Positions 25,402 to 34,879 of a DNA stretch of 64,000 nt are shown piece after piece. Each line of letters opens with the position of its first letter. Within the stretch, counting starts at the first letter, position 1. The notes under the pieces are model-generated. The model was given only the letters and a program-made list of their open reading frames with translations. It did no database searches and was not told the DNA's origin. Location of the stretch: positions 2,542,001-2,606,000 of the forward strand of contig NZ_LT996886.1 in NCBI RefSeq assembly GCF_900343145.1. The letters run 5' to 3'. The stretch is from Tessaracoccus timonensis. Lineage in GTDB: Bacteria > Actinomycetota > Actinomycetes > Propionibacteriales > Propionibacteriaceae. A program made the translations under genes and the position numbers.

Positions 25402-28389
25402 CTAACGTTGCAGCTGAACGGCTGCGTCGACGAGTTCCGGCGGGGCACTCGCGAACACCAGCCGGTCGGAAGGTACGTGGTAAAACGCAGCTCCGACGCG
25501 TTCCAGTGCGATTCTACGCGCCTCAGCCCAAGCGCGACGATACACCGCCAGCTGCAGCTCGTCGGCGGGGGCGTCGAAGGTCTTCCAGTCGACGACGAGC
25601 TCGTCGAACTCTCCTTCCCAGCGATAGACGGCGTCCATGCGACCGCGGATCTGGAAGCCGCCAACGACCATCGAGAAGGGCACCTCGCACGCCAGCGGAG
25701 TACGGTTGGCGAATCGTCCGCGTTCGAAGGCGTCGATGAGGGTTTGCAGCGCGGGCGGTTGACGCTCAAACTCATCGAATCCGCTCGGCATCTCGAACCG
25801 GCGTTGCACCCAGTCGTGGAAGGCCGTGCCGAGCGACGCCGCTGAGGATGGCTTCCGTGGCATCCGACGCACCAGTTGTTCCGCTAATGCTTGCGGGTCG
25901 TCGCGCAACTGCATGAGTTGCGTGGCCGAGAGCCCTTGTGGAAGGCGAATTTCACGTCGCTGCTGCCGAGACAGCACGTGAGCCGCAGACTCATCCCAGA
26001 GCTGGAACTGGCGCTGCTCTTCGTCGGCGATCCTCCCCGATTCCAGCACCCAGTCTTCCGTGCCGCTGTGCTGCGCAGCGGCACGCACGAGCAGTGCTGC
26101 CTGCGACTGTCGCTCCTGATCGTCCTCGTCGCGTGGTGCAGGCCAGGCGAATGCAACACTGACGTCCAGTCCTGGATTGTCACAGCCTGTGGTGGCATCA
26201 ACCGCGGTGCCTGCGTGCCGCGCCTCGTCCTCACAGACGAGGAAATACCGTGATGGTTGTCGCTCCCGCTTAGCCTGGTTCGCCCACCGATGGCAGGTAG
26301 CCACCAGCCGTGTTCTGGCCCTCGTGGCAGCCACGTAGGCAAGACGATCTTCTCCATGCTCGTGCTCTTCTTTCAGTTCCTCTCCGTACTGTTTGAGCGC
26401 TGCGTCGGAATACTCGCCCAGTTGAGGAATCGAGTGGGCGTCACCACGTAACGGACTCGGAAGAAGCTCAGCGCGAGATACCCAATTGCCGCCCTTATTG
26501 ATCGACGGAAACACACCTTCGTTCAGTGCGGGGAGAAACACGTGATCCCATTCAAGACCCTTTGCAGCATGCACCGTCGCGAGTTTCACCGAGTTGGACT
26601 CGGAGATGACCGCCTGCTCGAGGCCCTCACCGTCCGAGGCTTCCGCATCGAGGAAGGCAACCAACCCAGCGAGCGACGCGTCGCCGGCGATGATGGGCCT
26701 GTCGCCGCAGGCAGCGATAAATGCATCGAGCTGATCCGTCGGAAGGCTGCGCGCGCGCAGCTCCTCCTCGATGCCCAGCGCACGGATGACGTGCATGAGC
26801 AGGTCATTGACCGGTTCTGCTGCGTGGTTCCGCAAGCGGGAAAACATATGCATGAACGAAGTCAGTTCACGTGCTCCGGTATCGGTGAGCCCTTCGGGGC
26901 GATGTTCTACCGCTTCGAGGAGACAGGGCTCTCCTCCATCTGCGAGCCGCACAGCGTGCCACCCCAGTAGCTCCAGATCAGGAAACGGAAGATTCCAGCG
27001 AGGCCCGGTAAGCAGCGTCGCCAGCGATGGGTTGTCGAGTGGGTCGACGAGTAATCGAAGCATCGCGACAATCGGCACGATCTCGGGAAGCCACAGCAAC
27101 CCGCCCAGTCCGACGATCTCCGTCGGAACACCGCGTGCGTGCAGCCGTTGATGCATTGCTGCGAGCAGGCTCCTGCGCCTAGACAGCACTGCGATGTGCT
27201 TCCAATCGCAGGTGTCTTGTAGCTGCAGGATGTGGTCGGCGATCGCGTCGAGTTCTTCGTCTTCTGTGTCGAACCGGATTGTTTCGACGGTGCCTGCTTG
27301 GGTGCCTGCGGGTGCGCGGAGCTCGATGCCCTCATCTCCAGGAATGGTGGAGGCGAGCCGGTTACCCACCGTGAGGATGGAGGTGTGGCTACGGCGGTTC
27401 ACTGATAGGGCGTGCGCCGTGGCGGCACCGAACTCGTTCTGGAACTCTGGGATATTGCTCGCGGCGGCTCCGCGCCAACCGTAGATTGCTTGGTACGGAT
27501 CGCCGACGGCGGTGACCGGGTGGCCAGCGAACAGTGCCTTCAGCAAGGCTGCCTGAGCAGACGATGTGTCTTGGTACTCGTCCAAGAGCACGACGGCATA
27601 TTGGCTGCGCATCGCTTCCCCCACCGCCGGCACCTCAAGCGCCAACTGGGCGGCTGCGGCAAGTTGGTCAGAAAACTCTGCGACCTGCAATTCGCGCTTG
27701 TAGGCGCGGTACTCCTCGACGATGCGCAGCAACTCGAGGCGCTCAGTACAGCGATCTGCAGCTCGCGTCATGGACTTGTACGGCTTTGGGCGCTGCTTGC
27801 CGTGACCCGGCGCGGCCAAGAACTGAGCCCGCGCGTCTTCCGTGAAGCGCCGTACTTCCTGTGCTTCCACCAGGTTGGAACGCATCGCGGCATCGAGCTT
27901 CAGCGCGCGTTCGATGATGGTGGGCATTGAGTATTCCGCTAGTGCTGGATAGGGGCCCATGGAGCGCGCCACGACGTGGTGCATGAGTCTCGCGCTCGTA
28001 GCCCCTGCCACCAGCATTGGGGCATCGTCGATGCCCGCCCTCAGGCTGTGCTCAGCGACAATGCGTGCGGCGAACGAATCATACGTACTAGTGCTGGGAA
28101 TGCCCTCATCCGCGCCCGTCGTACGCAGCCCGGCTCGTTCGAGAGCCTCCAGCACGCGCTCCCCCAGTTCGCCAGCAGCCTTGCGCGTAAACGTGAGCCC
28201 GAGGACCTCGTCGGCGCGCACCTGCCCAGTGCCGACCAACCACACCACGCGGGCTGCCATCACCGTCGTCTTACCCGTCCCTGCACCGGCGACGATAACG
28301 CCTGGCGCGAGCGGTGCCGTCACGGCGGCAAGCTGTTCATCGCTCAGATGGATGCCAAGCGCGTCGCAGAGTTGATCGGTGTTCTCCAT
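25402..28389 (-). CDS. adnB: AdnB-type helicase-nuclease subunit
   Basis: This 995-residue protein combines an N-terminal UvrD-like motor with a C-terminal RecB-like nuclease. Motor motifs: Walker A VAGAGTGKTTVMA (~residue 32), motif Ia LTFTRKAAGELGERV, Walker B VVLLDEYQDTSSAQ, GDPYQAIYGWRGA, and LATVHAAKGLEWDHVFLPALNEG. Nuclease residues: GRMDAVYRW and LVVDWKTF, the Asp/Lys core of the PD-(D/E)xK fold. It lacks the C-terminal cysteine cluster found in its partner, which fits AdnB. AdnAB resects double-strand breaks in actinobacteria, replacing RecBCD/AddAB. The start overlaps the adnA stop by one base (TAATG). Confidence 0.9.
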   Translation of the reverse strand: MENTDQLCDALGIHLSDEQLAAVTAPLAPGVIVAGAGTGKTTVMAARVVWLVGTGQVRADEVLGLTFTRKAAGELGERVLEALERAGLRTTGADEGIPSTSTYDSFAARIVAEHSLRAGIDDAPMLVAGATSARLMHHVVARSMGPYPALAEYSMPTIIERALKLDAAMRSNLVEAQEVRRFTEDARAQFLAAPGHGKQRPKPYKSMTRAADRCTERLELLRIVEEYRAYKRELQVAEFSDQLAAAAQLALEVPAVGEAMRSQYAVVLLDEYQDTSSAQAALLKALFAGHPVTAVGDPYQAIYGWRGAAASNIPEFQNEFGAATAHALSVNRRSHTSILTVGNRLASTIPGDEGIELRAPAGTQAGTVETIRFDTEDEELDAIADHILQLQDTCDWKHIAVLSRRRSLLAAMHQRLHARGVPTEIVGLGGLLWLPEIVPIVAMLRLLVDPLDNPSLATLLTGPRWNLPFPDLELLGWHAVRLADGGEPCLLEAVEHRPEGLTDTGARELTSFMHMFSRLRNHAAEPVNDLLMHVIRALGIEEELRARSLPTDQLDAFIAACGDRPIIAGDASLAGLVAFLDAEASDGEGLEQAVISESNSVKLATVHAAKGLEWDHVFLPALNEGVFPSINKGGNWVSRAELLPSPLRGDAHSIPQLGEYSDAALKQYGEELKEEHEHGEDRLAYVAATRARTRLVATCHRWANQAKRERQPSRYFLVCEDEARHAGTAVDATTGCDNPGLDVSVAFAWPAPRDEDDQERQSQAALLVRAAAQHSGTEDWVLESGRIADEEQRQFQLWDESAAHVLSRQQRREIRLPQGLSATQLMQLRDDPQALAEQLVRRMPRKPSSAASLGTAFHDWVQRRFEMPSGFDEFERQPPALQTLIDAFERGRFANRTPLACEVPFSMVVGGFQIRGRMDAVYRWEGEFDELVVDWKTFDAPADELQLAVYRRAWAEARRIALERVGAAFYHVPSDRLVFASAPPELVDAAVQLQR

Positions 28390-31300
28390 TACGCCACCTC
28401 CTGAATCGCGGGGCAGTCTGAGCGGAATTCACACATGCGGCACGCATCACCGGGCGTCGCCGGAAACTCGCCGAGCTCCAGCACGGCTTTGGCCGATGCG
28501 ATGCGATCATGCATCCACGTTGGGCCGACCATGAGCGGTTCGTCCGGCAATGCCGGGGCCGCCGTCAACGACGACTGCTCCATCACCAGTGGCAACCCCG
28601 CTGCATCGATTCGCAACATCACCAACGCCGCTGACGCCACCTCGCGCACACCGGGCGCGAGAGCGTCGAACCCGCCCGATTGCGCAGCCAGCTGGTAGAG
28701 CCCCAGCTGCACGTTGGCAGCAACGGAACTGGCAGGGGGTTTCGAACGCATTGTTTTGAAATCCAGGATGCGAAGCTTCGGACCTTCGTCAGTATGCATC
28801 AACTCCAGTCGGTCAACGAAGCCGTGCAAGAGCACCTCGCGCCCTTCCACCTCGACGCGAGCCTCGAAGCCTTGCTCCACACCGAGCAGCGTTGCCGATT
28901 GTTCGGGGAACCATGCCGCGAGCCGGTCGATCATCTCCTCGGCCTGTACCCGCTCGCTGACTTCCTGCCAAGGGGCAGCGAAGTCGACGGTGCTCCAGCG
29001 CTCGTCAAGCAACGCCCGCATGCCAGTTGCATCGAGGTTGTCAGTCTGGGCGCTCTGAGCGACCTCGTGGATGAGGCTGCCGAAACTCGCTGCTTGGTTC
29101 GACGGGCGCTTGGCCCGTGCTCGTCGCGCCAGGTAGTACTGGCGCGGACAGGTGAGAATGCCTTCGAGCGCAGACCCGCTGAGACGCAGGACCGAGTAAT
29201 CAGCAAGCGGTGGGCGTTGTGGCGCTCCCCACCAGTTGGCGGGGTTCGCCGACGCAATGCCTTCGGCAGCGAGATGTTGCAATCGCGCCGCCGCTCCTCT
29301 GCGCAAAACCGTGCTGCGTTCCGGGTCTGCGAGGGCCTGCCGCAGCTCACCGACGAGGGCCTGCGCCGTGAGTGGACGCGCAGGATACCCTGTGACCTCG
29401 ACGAGCGGTTCTCCCAGCTCGGTAAGGAACCGCGAGGGTTGGAGATCGCTGCTAGCGACGGCGCTCACGTGTAGAGAAGTGCAAGCCCGAGCGCAAGCAA
29501 GGTAGAAGAGTCGGCGCTCTTCTTGCAGATGTTCCGCGATGGTGCGCGGTGCTCCATCGAGTAAGTGCCCCGGGTCGAGGAGCTGTCCGCCGGGGGCTGC
29601 CTGCGGCCAGCGCCCTTCTTGCACGCCCACCACCCATACGTGTTGCCATTCGCGTCCCTTGGCCCGGTGGGCTGTAGTGACGAACACACCGGTGCCGGTG
29701 ATTCTGGATTCTCTGCCAGTGTCGGCGGGGATCTCTTGGCCTTCTAAGTCGCGAGCAAATTTCCATACGCCGGGGGTGCCACTCAGGACCGGCTCGTGCC
29801 CTGCCCGCTCGAACAGCTCGACCACGGCATCGAGGTGATGGTTGGCCTGTCTGTTGCCGTCGAGCGCCGCCTTCTGCAACACCGATGGCCAATTCGTGCA
29901 CGACCACAGTTCCCACAAGGCATCCGCAACACTGCAGCCGTTCTGTAAGCCTAAGGAGACGTTCGTCACGGTGTCGGCCACGGATCGGGCGATTGCCCAT
30001 TCTCCTTCCGGGCCAGCGGCGAGCATCTTGGCCCACACCCCGTCGCCATCGATGTGGCGTTCGAGGCGTCGAAGTGCGATGGCATCGAGCCCCACCAACG
30101 GCGAGAGCGCCAATGCTCGCGCCTGGTCGTCAGTGGGTGCGTCGCTCGACGCTGCCAAACACAGCGCCGCCAGCAGGGCCGCCACCGCCTCGTCTTCGGC
30201 GAGCACCAACTCGTCGGCCGCAACTTCCACCGGAATGCCGAGTCGGAGCAGCGCTCGTGTCAGCGGCATGAGCTGCGCCTTTCCAGCCCGTGCGATGACA
30301 GCGATGTCGGACCATGACGCCCCTGAAGCCACCACCCGACGGATGCCATCGGCGACGTGCGCCACTTCCGCTGATTCCGATGAACACAACTCGACGCAGA
30401 TCTCGCCCTTTTCGCTACGTACCGGCACGAGCGGTGCGCGAGCCGTGGCTGCAGCGATGCGCCCGCGTAGCGCGTTGAGGCTCTCCGCAACATCGACGGC
30501 GTGGCGGTGGTCGTGGACGAGTGACATGACCCGTGAGGGTTCGAGTTCCGTGAGTTGCAACATGCCCTGCGCGGTGGCGCCGCGGAACTCACTCACCACC
30601 TGATCTGGATCGCCAAAGACCGTGACGGGAATACCGAGCATGGCGAGATCACCAAGCAAAGCGGTTTGCGCCGGGTCAAGGTCGTGTGCATCGTCGACGA
30701 ATACCTCACGAATGTGTTCGCGCACCATGCCACTGAAAGCCGGATCGTGGAGCACTAGGCGGGTGCGATATACCAACTCCGCGTAGTCGAGAGTTTGTGC
30801 GAGATCGCCGACGGCGAGGTACTCGTCGAGAAAGTCGGCGATGGCAGCGAGCGTCGGGCTCTGGCGTTCCTCAGCGAGACGAGCTACATCGTGCTCGTCG
30901 AGCGAACGCTGACGGATTCGAGCGAGCACCTCTCGAAGTTGCCGGGCGAAGCCGCGAGTTTCCAAGGCTGGCTGCAACAATGCGGGCCACGAGGCACGTC
31001 CGTTCGCGAGCAGATCCCGGATGCGCTCCTCTTGCTCGGGCGCCCGCAGCAGCGCCCATGGGAGCTCGTCGGATGGTTCGGCCAGACGAAGCAGCCCCAG
31101 GGCTAGGCCATGCACCGTGGTGAACAGCGGTTGAGTCTGCGCTTGGCCGATGCGCCCAATCACCGTTCTGCGCAATTGCTGGGCGGCTTGTCGAGAGCCA
31201 GCGAGCACGGCGATTTCTGACAGGGACGCGCCTTCCTGCACGCGCCGCACCACGCTTTCGATGAGGGTGACCGTCTTGCCCGTGCCGGGCCCGCCCAGTA

Positions 31301-31394
31301 CGCAAGTGACACCTGCGACAGGCTCACTGGCTTCACGTTGGGCGTCATCGAGTTCGCATCTAGGAACTGATTGGGGAGGCAGTAACGTCCACAT
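28389..31394 (-). CDS. adnA: AdnA-type helicase-nuclease subunit with iron-sulfur cysteines
   Basis: Starting at the ATG 31394-31392 (MWTLLPPQSVPRCELD), the protein is 1001 residues; an upstream TTG would add ten. The motor half has Walker A LGGPGTGKTVTLIES and Walker B EVFVDDAHDLDPAQTALL, where the usual DEAQ/DEYQ box is altered to DDAH. The motor may therefore be weak, as reported for AdnA. The nuclease half has CPRQYYLARRA, GFVDRLELM, RILDFKT and C-terminal CRMCEFRSDC, together four cysteines for a 4Fe-4S cluster. Gene order adnA-adnB and a one-base overlap imply a heterodimer. Confidence 0.88.
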   Translation of the reverse strand: MWTLLPPQSVPRCELDDAQREASEPVAGVTCVLGGPGTGKTVTLIESVVRRVQEGASLSEIAVLAGSRQAAQQLRRTVIGRIGQAQTQPLFTTVHGLALGLLRLAEPSDELPWALLRAPEQEERIRDLLANGRASWPALLQPALETRGFARQLREVLARIRQRSLDEHDVARLAEERQSPTLAAIADFLDEYLAVGDLAQTLDYAELVYRTRLVLHDPAFSGMVREHIREVFVDDAHDLDPAQTALLGDLAMLGIPVTVFGDPDQVVSEFRGATAQGMLQLTELEPSRVMSLVHDHRHAVDVAESLNALRGRIAAATARAPLVPVRSEKGEICVELCSSESAEVAHVADGIRRVVASGASWSDIAVIARAGKAQLMPLTRALLRLGIPVEVAADELVLAEDEAVAALLAALCLAASSDAPTDDQARALALSPLVGLDAIALRRLERHIDGDGVWAKMLAAGPEGEWAIARSVADTVTNVSLGLQNGCSVADALWELWSCTNWPSVLQKAALDGNRQANHHLDAVVELFERAGHEPVLSGTPGVWKFARDLEGQEIPADTGRESRITGTGVFVTTAHRAKGREWQHVWVVGVQEGRWPQAAPGGQLLDPGHLLDGAPRTIAEHLQEERRLFYLACARACTSLHVSAVASSDLQPSRFLTELGEPLVEVTGYPARPLTAQALVGELRQALADPERSTVLRRGAAARLQHLAAEGIASANPANWWGAPQRPPLADYSVLRLSGSALEGILTCPRQYYLARRARAKRPSNQAASFGSLIHEVAQSAQTDNLDATGMRALLDERWSTVDFAAPWQEVSERVQAEEMIDRLAAWFPEQSATLLGVEQGFEARVEVEGREVLLHGFVDRLELMHTDEGPKLRILDFKTMRSKPPASSVAANVQLGLYQLAAQSGGFDALAPGVREVASAALVMLRIDAAGLPLVMEQSSLTAAPALPDEPLMVGPTWMHDRIASAKAVLELGEFPATPGDACRMCEFRSDCPAIQEVA

Positions 31395-31553
31395 GCTCAC
31401 TATGCAATCACGAAGCACCGACAATTTTCGTTCGACCTAGTCCGTGCGCAGTTTCCCAACTGGCGCACATCCTCGGCGCGCCGCGTTGGGCAGGCGACCC
31501 CTTCATGCCATTAGATTGAGAACACCGTAACCGTTTGCGAGCCAGGAGACGTG

Positions 31554-32342
31554 ATGTCGAAGTCAGAGCGCGCTCATTACACTCGGATGCCCGCTGCATG
31601 GGTGGCCGGCTGCAGCGACGTCGGACTCCGCCACACATCAAACCAGGATGCCCTGTGCATCGCAGTGCGAGATGTGGTCGACGATCCCACCGCCCTCATC
31701 GCGGTAGCCGACGGCGTATCGACCGCCGCAGGCTCTGAGATCGCATCATCGGTCGCCGTCGAACGCTGCGTGAATGTGTTGCAAGACCGCCTCGCGCAGG
31801 GCCTACCCGAGAACGTTGCATTCGTACAGGCCTTCTCCGAAGCCCATCAGCACGTGCTCGAGGCCACCGTCGACGGAGAGCCCTCGGCCTGCACACTGAT
31901 CACCGCGTACGTACGCACCGGATGGATATCTATCGCCAACATTGGCGATTCGAGGGCATACTGGGTGGCCGACGACGGCACCTGCACGCTGCTCAGCACC
32001 GACGATTCGATGGCACAGGCACGCATCATGCTCGGCATGTCGCGCGACGACGCGGAACAAGGAGCCCACGCACACGCCATCACCAAGTGGCTGGGACGTG
32101 ACGCGTCGAACGTCACTCCATCGGTCACCAACCACGAGCCTGCTACCGCCGGCTGGCTGATCTTATGTACCGATGGGCTGTGGAACTACGCGAGCGCGCC
32201 CGAGGCCATGGCCGCGGTGTTCGAAGAATTCCGAGCGCGCAGTGAGCGCCCGAGCGACATTGCTGAGGCGGTCGTCGATTGGGCAAACGCACAAGGTGGG
32301 AAAGACAACATCACTGTCACCGTCGCTCGGGTCGACGTTTGA
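31554..32342 (+). CDS. PP2C-family serine/threonine phosphatase
   Basis: From the ATG at 31554 (AGGAG 31544-31548; a GTG sits directly before it) the protein is 262 residues. Metal-binding motifs of PP2C are present: HTSNQDALC, IAVADGVSTAAG, ISIANIGDSRAYWV, ILCTDGLWNY and QGGKDNITVTVARV. No membrane helix or kinase domain is seen, so it is a soluble phosphatase that would reverse Ser/Thr phosphorylation. The N-terminus has WVAGCSDVGLRH instead of the common SD-x-G-x-xR pattern but keeps the Arg-equivalent region. It is divergent from adnA. Confidence 0.88.
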   Translation: MSKSERAHYTRMPAAWVAGCSDVGLRHTSNQDALCIAVRDVVDDPTALIAVADGVSTAAGSEIASSVAVERCVNVLQDRLAQGLPENVAFVQAFSEAHQHVLEATVDGEPSACTLITAYVRTGWISIANIGDSRAYWVADDGTCTLLSTDDSMAQARIMLGMSRDDAEQGAHAHAITKWLGRDASNVTPSVTNHEPATAGWLILCTDGLWNYASAPEAMAAVFEEFRARSERPSDIAEAVVDWANAQGGKDNITVTVARVDV

Positions 32343-32395
32343 CACTGCCCGCTAGTGTGAACAAGGGCATTACTCATTCATGTACAAGGAGCATC

Positions 32396-32620
32396 ATGGA
32401 GATCAAGCTCGGCATCGTCCAAGTGGCCAGGGAGATAACGCTCGAAGCGCAGGAATCTGCCGACGAGATCAGCAGCCGCCTGGCGTCGGCCGTCGAGTCG
32501 AATGGCATCTTCGAGCTCGCAGACGACAAGGGACGCAAGATTCTCATCCCCGCAGGTCGCGTGGGGTACGTGGAGCTTGGTTCACCCAATGCCAGGCCGG
32601 TGGGCTTCGGTCGCGTCTGA
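32396..32620 (+). CDS. DUF3107 family protein
   Basis: The 74-residue protein starts at an ATG with AAGGAG at 32386-32391. The sequence MEIKLGIVQVAREITLEA, then GRKILIPAGRVGYVELG, ending RPVGFGRV is typical of this small actinobacterial family, which is conserved immediately upstream of a DEAD-box helicase gene. Function unknown. Confidence 0.9.
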   Translation: MEIKLGIVQVAREITLEAQESADEISSRLASAVESNGIFELADDKGRKILIPAGRVGYVELGSPNARPVGFGRV

Positions 32621-32694
32621 GCCGCCCCAAAGCGGGACGCTGATAGGATCAGGTTTCGGGCAGATTGCCCAGGCATGCGCGTCAGCGCACCGCG

Positions 32695-32706
32695 TTGTTC
32701 GAACAA
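32695..32706. promoter_or_regulatory. 12-bp perfect palindrome ahead of the helicase start
   Basis: TTGTTCGAACAA lies 11 bases before the presumed CTG start of the helicase and overlaps the region of its ribosome-binding site. It does not match the actinobacterial SOS box (GAAC before GTTC). It could be a small operator or an mRNA hairpin. Confidence 0.35.
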
Positions 32707-32717
32707 GAGGTTGAACC

Positions 32718-34094
32718 CTGACTGAGCAGGCAGCACACGACACATTCCTGGATCTCGGCGTCGCCGAGCCCATCGCAGAGGCACTCGCTGCCGAGGGCAT
32801 CGTCAAGCCATTTCCCATCCAGGCACTCGCCATCCCCCTCGCGTTGGGAGGCACGGATCTGATTGGGCAAGCTCGAACCGGCACCGGCAAGACGCTGGCG
32901 TTTGGCACCGTGATGCTGCATCGGCTCGAAGCCCTCGCAGAAGACCACGCACCAACACACGGTAAGCCGCGCGGGCTCGCCGTGTGCCCCACCCGAGAGC
33001 TCGCCGTCCAGGTTGGCCGCGATCTCGAAACGGCCGGCAGGAACCTCCATACTCGCGTGCTGACGATCTATGGCGGCACCAGCTACGACGACCAGCTCGA
33101 AGCGCTTGAGAAGGGCGTGGATGTCGTCGTCGGAACCCCCGGGCGCCTGCTTGATCTCGTCCAGCGTCGCGCGCTCGATCTTTCGGAAATCCAGGTGCTC
33201 GTGCTCGATGAAGCCGACGAGATGCTCGACCTCGGTTTCCTCCCCGACGTGGAGCGCATCATGGATGCCACACCGAAGTCGCGTCAGACGATGATGTTCT
33301 CTGCGACGATGCCCGGCCAGATCCTCTCGCTCGCCCGCTCGCGTCTGAACCGGCCCATCAATATTCGGGCTGAAGGCGAAAACGCCCAGGCGACGGTGCC
33401 GGACACCGTGCAGTTTGTTTACCAGGCCCACCAGCTCGACAAGCCGGAAGTGGTCTCGCGCATCATCCAGGCCAAGGACGCGGGCAAGGTGATGATCTTC
33501 ACGCGTACAAAGCGCGAAGCACAGCGCCTGTCGGAAGATCTGGTGGACAGAGGCTTCCCCGCTGCTTCCATCCATGGCGATCTCAATCAATCCGCCCGGG
33601 AACGCTCACTCAAGAAGTTCCGTCAAGGCACCATCCGGGTGCTCGTCGCCACCGACGTCGCGGCCCGTGGTATTGACATCACCGGCGTGACGCATGTCGT
33701 GAACTACGAGTGCCCTGACACCGATGCCACCTACGTGCACCGTATCGGCCGCACCGGCCGCGCGGGACGCAACGGCGTAGCCGTGACGCTGGTTGACTGG
33801 GCGGATGTGCATCGTTGGAAGCTCATCGACCAGGCCCTCGATCTCGGCAAACCGGAGCCCGTCGAGACGTATTCGTCGTCGCCGCATCTGTTCTCCGACC
33901 TCGACATCCCGGAAGGGACGAAGGGTCGCATCGCCACCGCGTCACCCAAGCGAGACAAGGACGCCGAGAAGCCACGCGGGCAGCGGGAGCGCCGTCGGTC
34001 CCGTTCGTCCAAGACTCGTCGACGCAAGCGCGTGCGCAACGGCGTCGAGGTTGTGCGGGAGCCACACGACAAGGAGCAGCCGCCGTCGCAGTGA
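32718..34094 (+). CDS. DEAD-box RNA helicase with presumed CTG start
   Basis: The frame closes upstream at a TGA (32712-32714), and conserved helicase sequence begins directly after it (TEQAAHDTFLDLGV ... KPFPIQALAIPLAL, the Q motif). The only ATG/GTG starts lie beyond the Q motif and would remove it, so a CTG at 32718, 7 bases after AAGAGG, is the best start. Motifs: ARTGTGKTLAFG (I), PTRELAVQ (Ia), VGTPGRLLDL (Ib), VLDEADEM (II), FSATMP (III), ATDVAARGID (V) and HRIGRTGRAG (VI). The C-terminus is basic and Arg-rich. It probably unwinds RNA in ribosome assembly or mRNA turnover. Confidence 0.85.
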   Translation: MTEQAAHDTFLDLGVAEPIAEALAAEGIVKPFPIQALAIPLALGGTDLIGQARTGTGKTLAFGTVMLHRLEALAEDHAPTHGKPRGLAVCPTRELAVQVGRDLETAGRNLHTRVLTIYGGTSYDDQLEALEKGVDVVVGTPGRLLDLVQRRALDLSEIQVLVLDEADEMLDLGFLPDVERIMDATPKSRQTMMFSATMPGQILSLARSRLNRPINIRAEGENAQATVPDTVQFVYQAHQLDKPEVVSRIIQAKDAGKVMIFTRTKREAQRLSEDLVDRGFPAASIHGDLNQSARERSLKKFRQGTIRVLVATDVAARGIDITGVTHVVNYECPDTDATYVHRIGRTGRAGRNGVAVTLVDWADVHRWKLIDQALDLGKPEPVETYSSSPHLFSDLDIPEGTKGRIATASPKRDKDAEKPRGQRERRRSRSSKTRRRKRVRNGVEVVREPHDKEQPPSQ

Positions 34095-34103
34095 CGGCGG
34101 CTA
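34079..34103 (+). terminator. hairpin over the helicase stop codon
   Basis: AGCCGCCGTC at 34079-34088 pairs perfectly with GACGGCGGCT at 34094-34103 around a 5-base loop. Any T-tract that followed has been replaced by the transposase fragment that begins at about 34101. Confidence 0.6.
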
Positions 34104-34523
34104 CGTGATGTCTGCAACCCAGAGTCGGCGCGGCGCGTCCGCACGGAACCGCCGCTGGACGAGGTCCCGCGGTAGGGCCTGCGCCTTGTCCGGCCTGGTC
34201 GTGAACACCTTCTTCGACTTGCGAACCCCACGCACTCCCGCGAGGCGCATGAGGCGCTCGGTCTGGTCGCGGCCGATGTCCCACCCCTGCCGTTTCAGGA
34301 GAGCATGCATCTTCCGCCGCCCGTAGACGCCGTAGTTCTCCGCATGCAGCCTGGCGACCTCGGGCACCAGCAGCTCGTCGCGCAGCTGCCGGGCGGAGGC
34401 TACGCGGGTCTTCGCGGCGCGATACCCGCGGGACGTGATGAATCCCTGCACTGCCGGGCGCAGCGTCCGGCAGATGAGCTCGACCCCGAACCGCTCTCGA
34501 TACTCGTCGATGAAGCGGATCAT
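34101..34523 (-). pseudogene. IS3-family transposase OrfB, N-terminal fragment
   Basis: About 140 residues remain of an expected ~280. The HTH_21-like region is intact (YGVYGRRKMHALLKRQGWDIGRDQTERLMRLAGVRG). The protein then ends at RRLWVADIT, where a TAG is created at the junction with host DNA. The rve/DDE domain is absent, so it cannot be an active transposase. Its frame is -1 relative to orfA, as expected for programmed frameshifting in this family. Confidence 0.88.
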
Positions 34524-34528
34524 CTCGG

Positions 34529-34840
34529 TCAGGGCCGGTCGAGCTCCTTCGCGAAAAACACGCTCGCAGCCTTGAGGATCTCATTCGCCTTTCGCAGCTC
34601 GGCCACCTCGCGGCGCAGGCGCTTGTTCTCCTCAGCGACATCGCTCGGGACACCGGGCTTCGCGCCGGCGTCGACCTCGCGGCGGCGATGCCACACCCGC
34701 AGCGTCTCCGCGCTCATGCCGAGGAGCCCCGCAACATGCCGCACGGCGGACATCAGATTCGAGTGCTCACCGGAGGCCTTGGCCTCATCGAGCATCCGCA
34801 GCGCGCGCTCGCGCATCTCGGGAGAGTACTTCTGGTTCAT
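34529..34840 (-). CDS. IS3-family transposase OrfA
   Basis: The ATG at 34840-34838 (MNQKYSPEMRERALRML) gives 103 residues; an ATG 21 bases upstream is a less typical alternative. It has the OrfA helix-turn-helix (AVRHVAGLLGMSAETLRVWHRRRE) and a C-terminal leucine-zipper-like helix (EENKRLRREVAELRKANEIL). Near the 3' end, TTTTTC followed by AAGGAG could serve as a -1 frameshift region leading into orfB. Confidence 0.87.
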   Translation of the reverse strand: MNQKYSPEMRERALRMLDEAKASGEHSNLMSAVRHVAGLLGMSAETLRVWHRRREVDAGAKPGVPSDVAEENKRLRREVAELRKANEILKAASVFFAKELDRP

Positions 34841-34879
34841 CGTGTTCCATCCTTGCTTCAAGAACGGAACGAAACCCAG

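Larger units (their letters stand above)
34101..34879 (-). mobile_element. IS3-family insertion element, truncated at its orfB end
   Basis: An orfA/orfB pair in the IS3 arrangement reads on the minus strand. The upstream end, near 34879, reads TGGGTTTCG on the element strand and abuts an interrupted binding-protein gene, so it may be the genuine IS end. The orfB end is lost: orfB stops in the middle of its conserved LWVADITYV region where it meets the helicase terminator. More than 400 bases, including the DDE catalytic domain and the far inverted repeat, are missing. Confidence 0.82.

Noticed and set aside
25402-31394. AddAB or RecBCD subunits
   Set aside because: Both proteins carry an N-terminal UvrD-type motor and a C-terminal nuclease in the adnA-adnB order, with the iron-sulfur cysteines in the first gene, which fits AdnAB.
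32695-32706. An SOS (LexA) box before the DEAD-box helicase
   Set aside because: The palindrome has GTTC before GAAC, the reverse of the actinobacterial SOS consensus.
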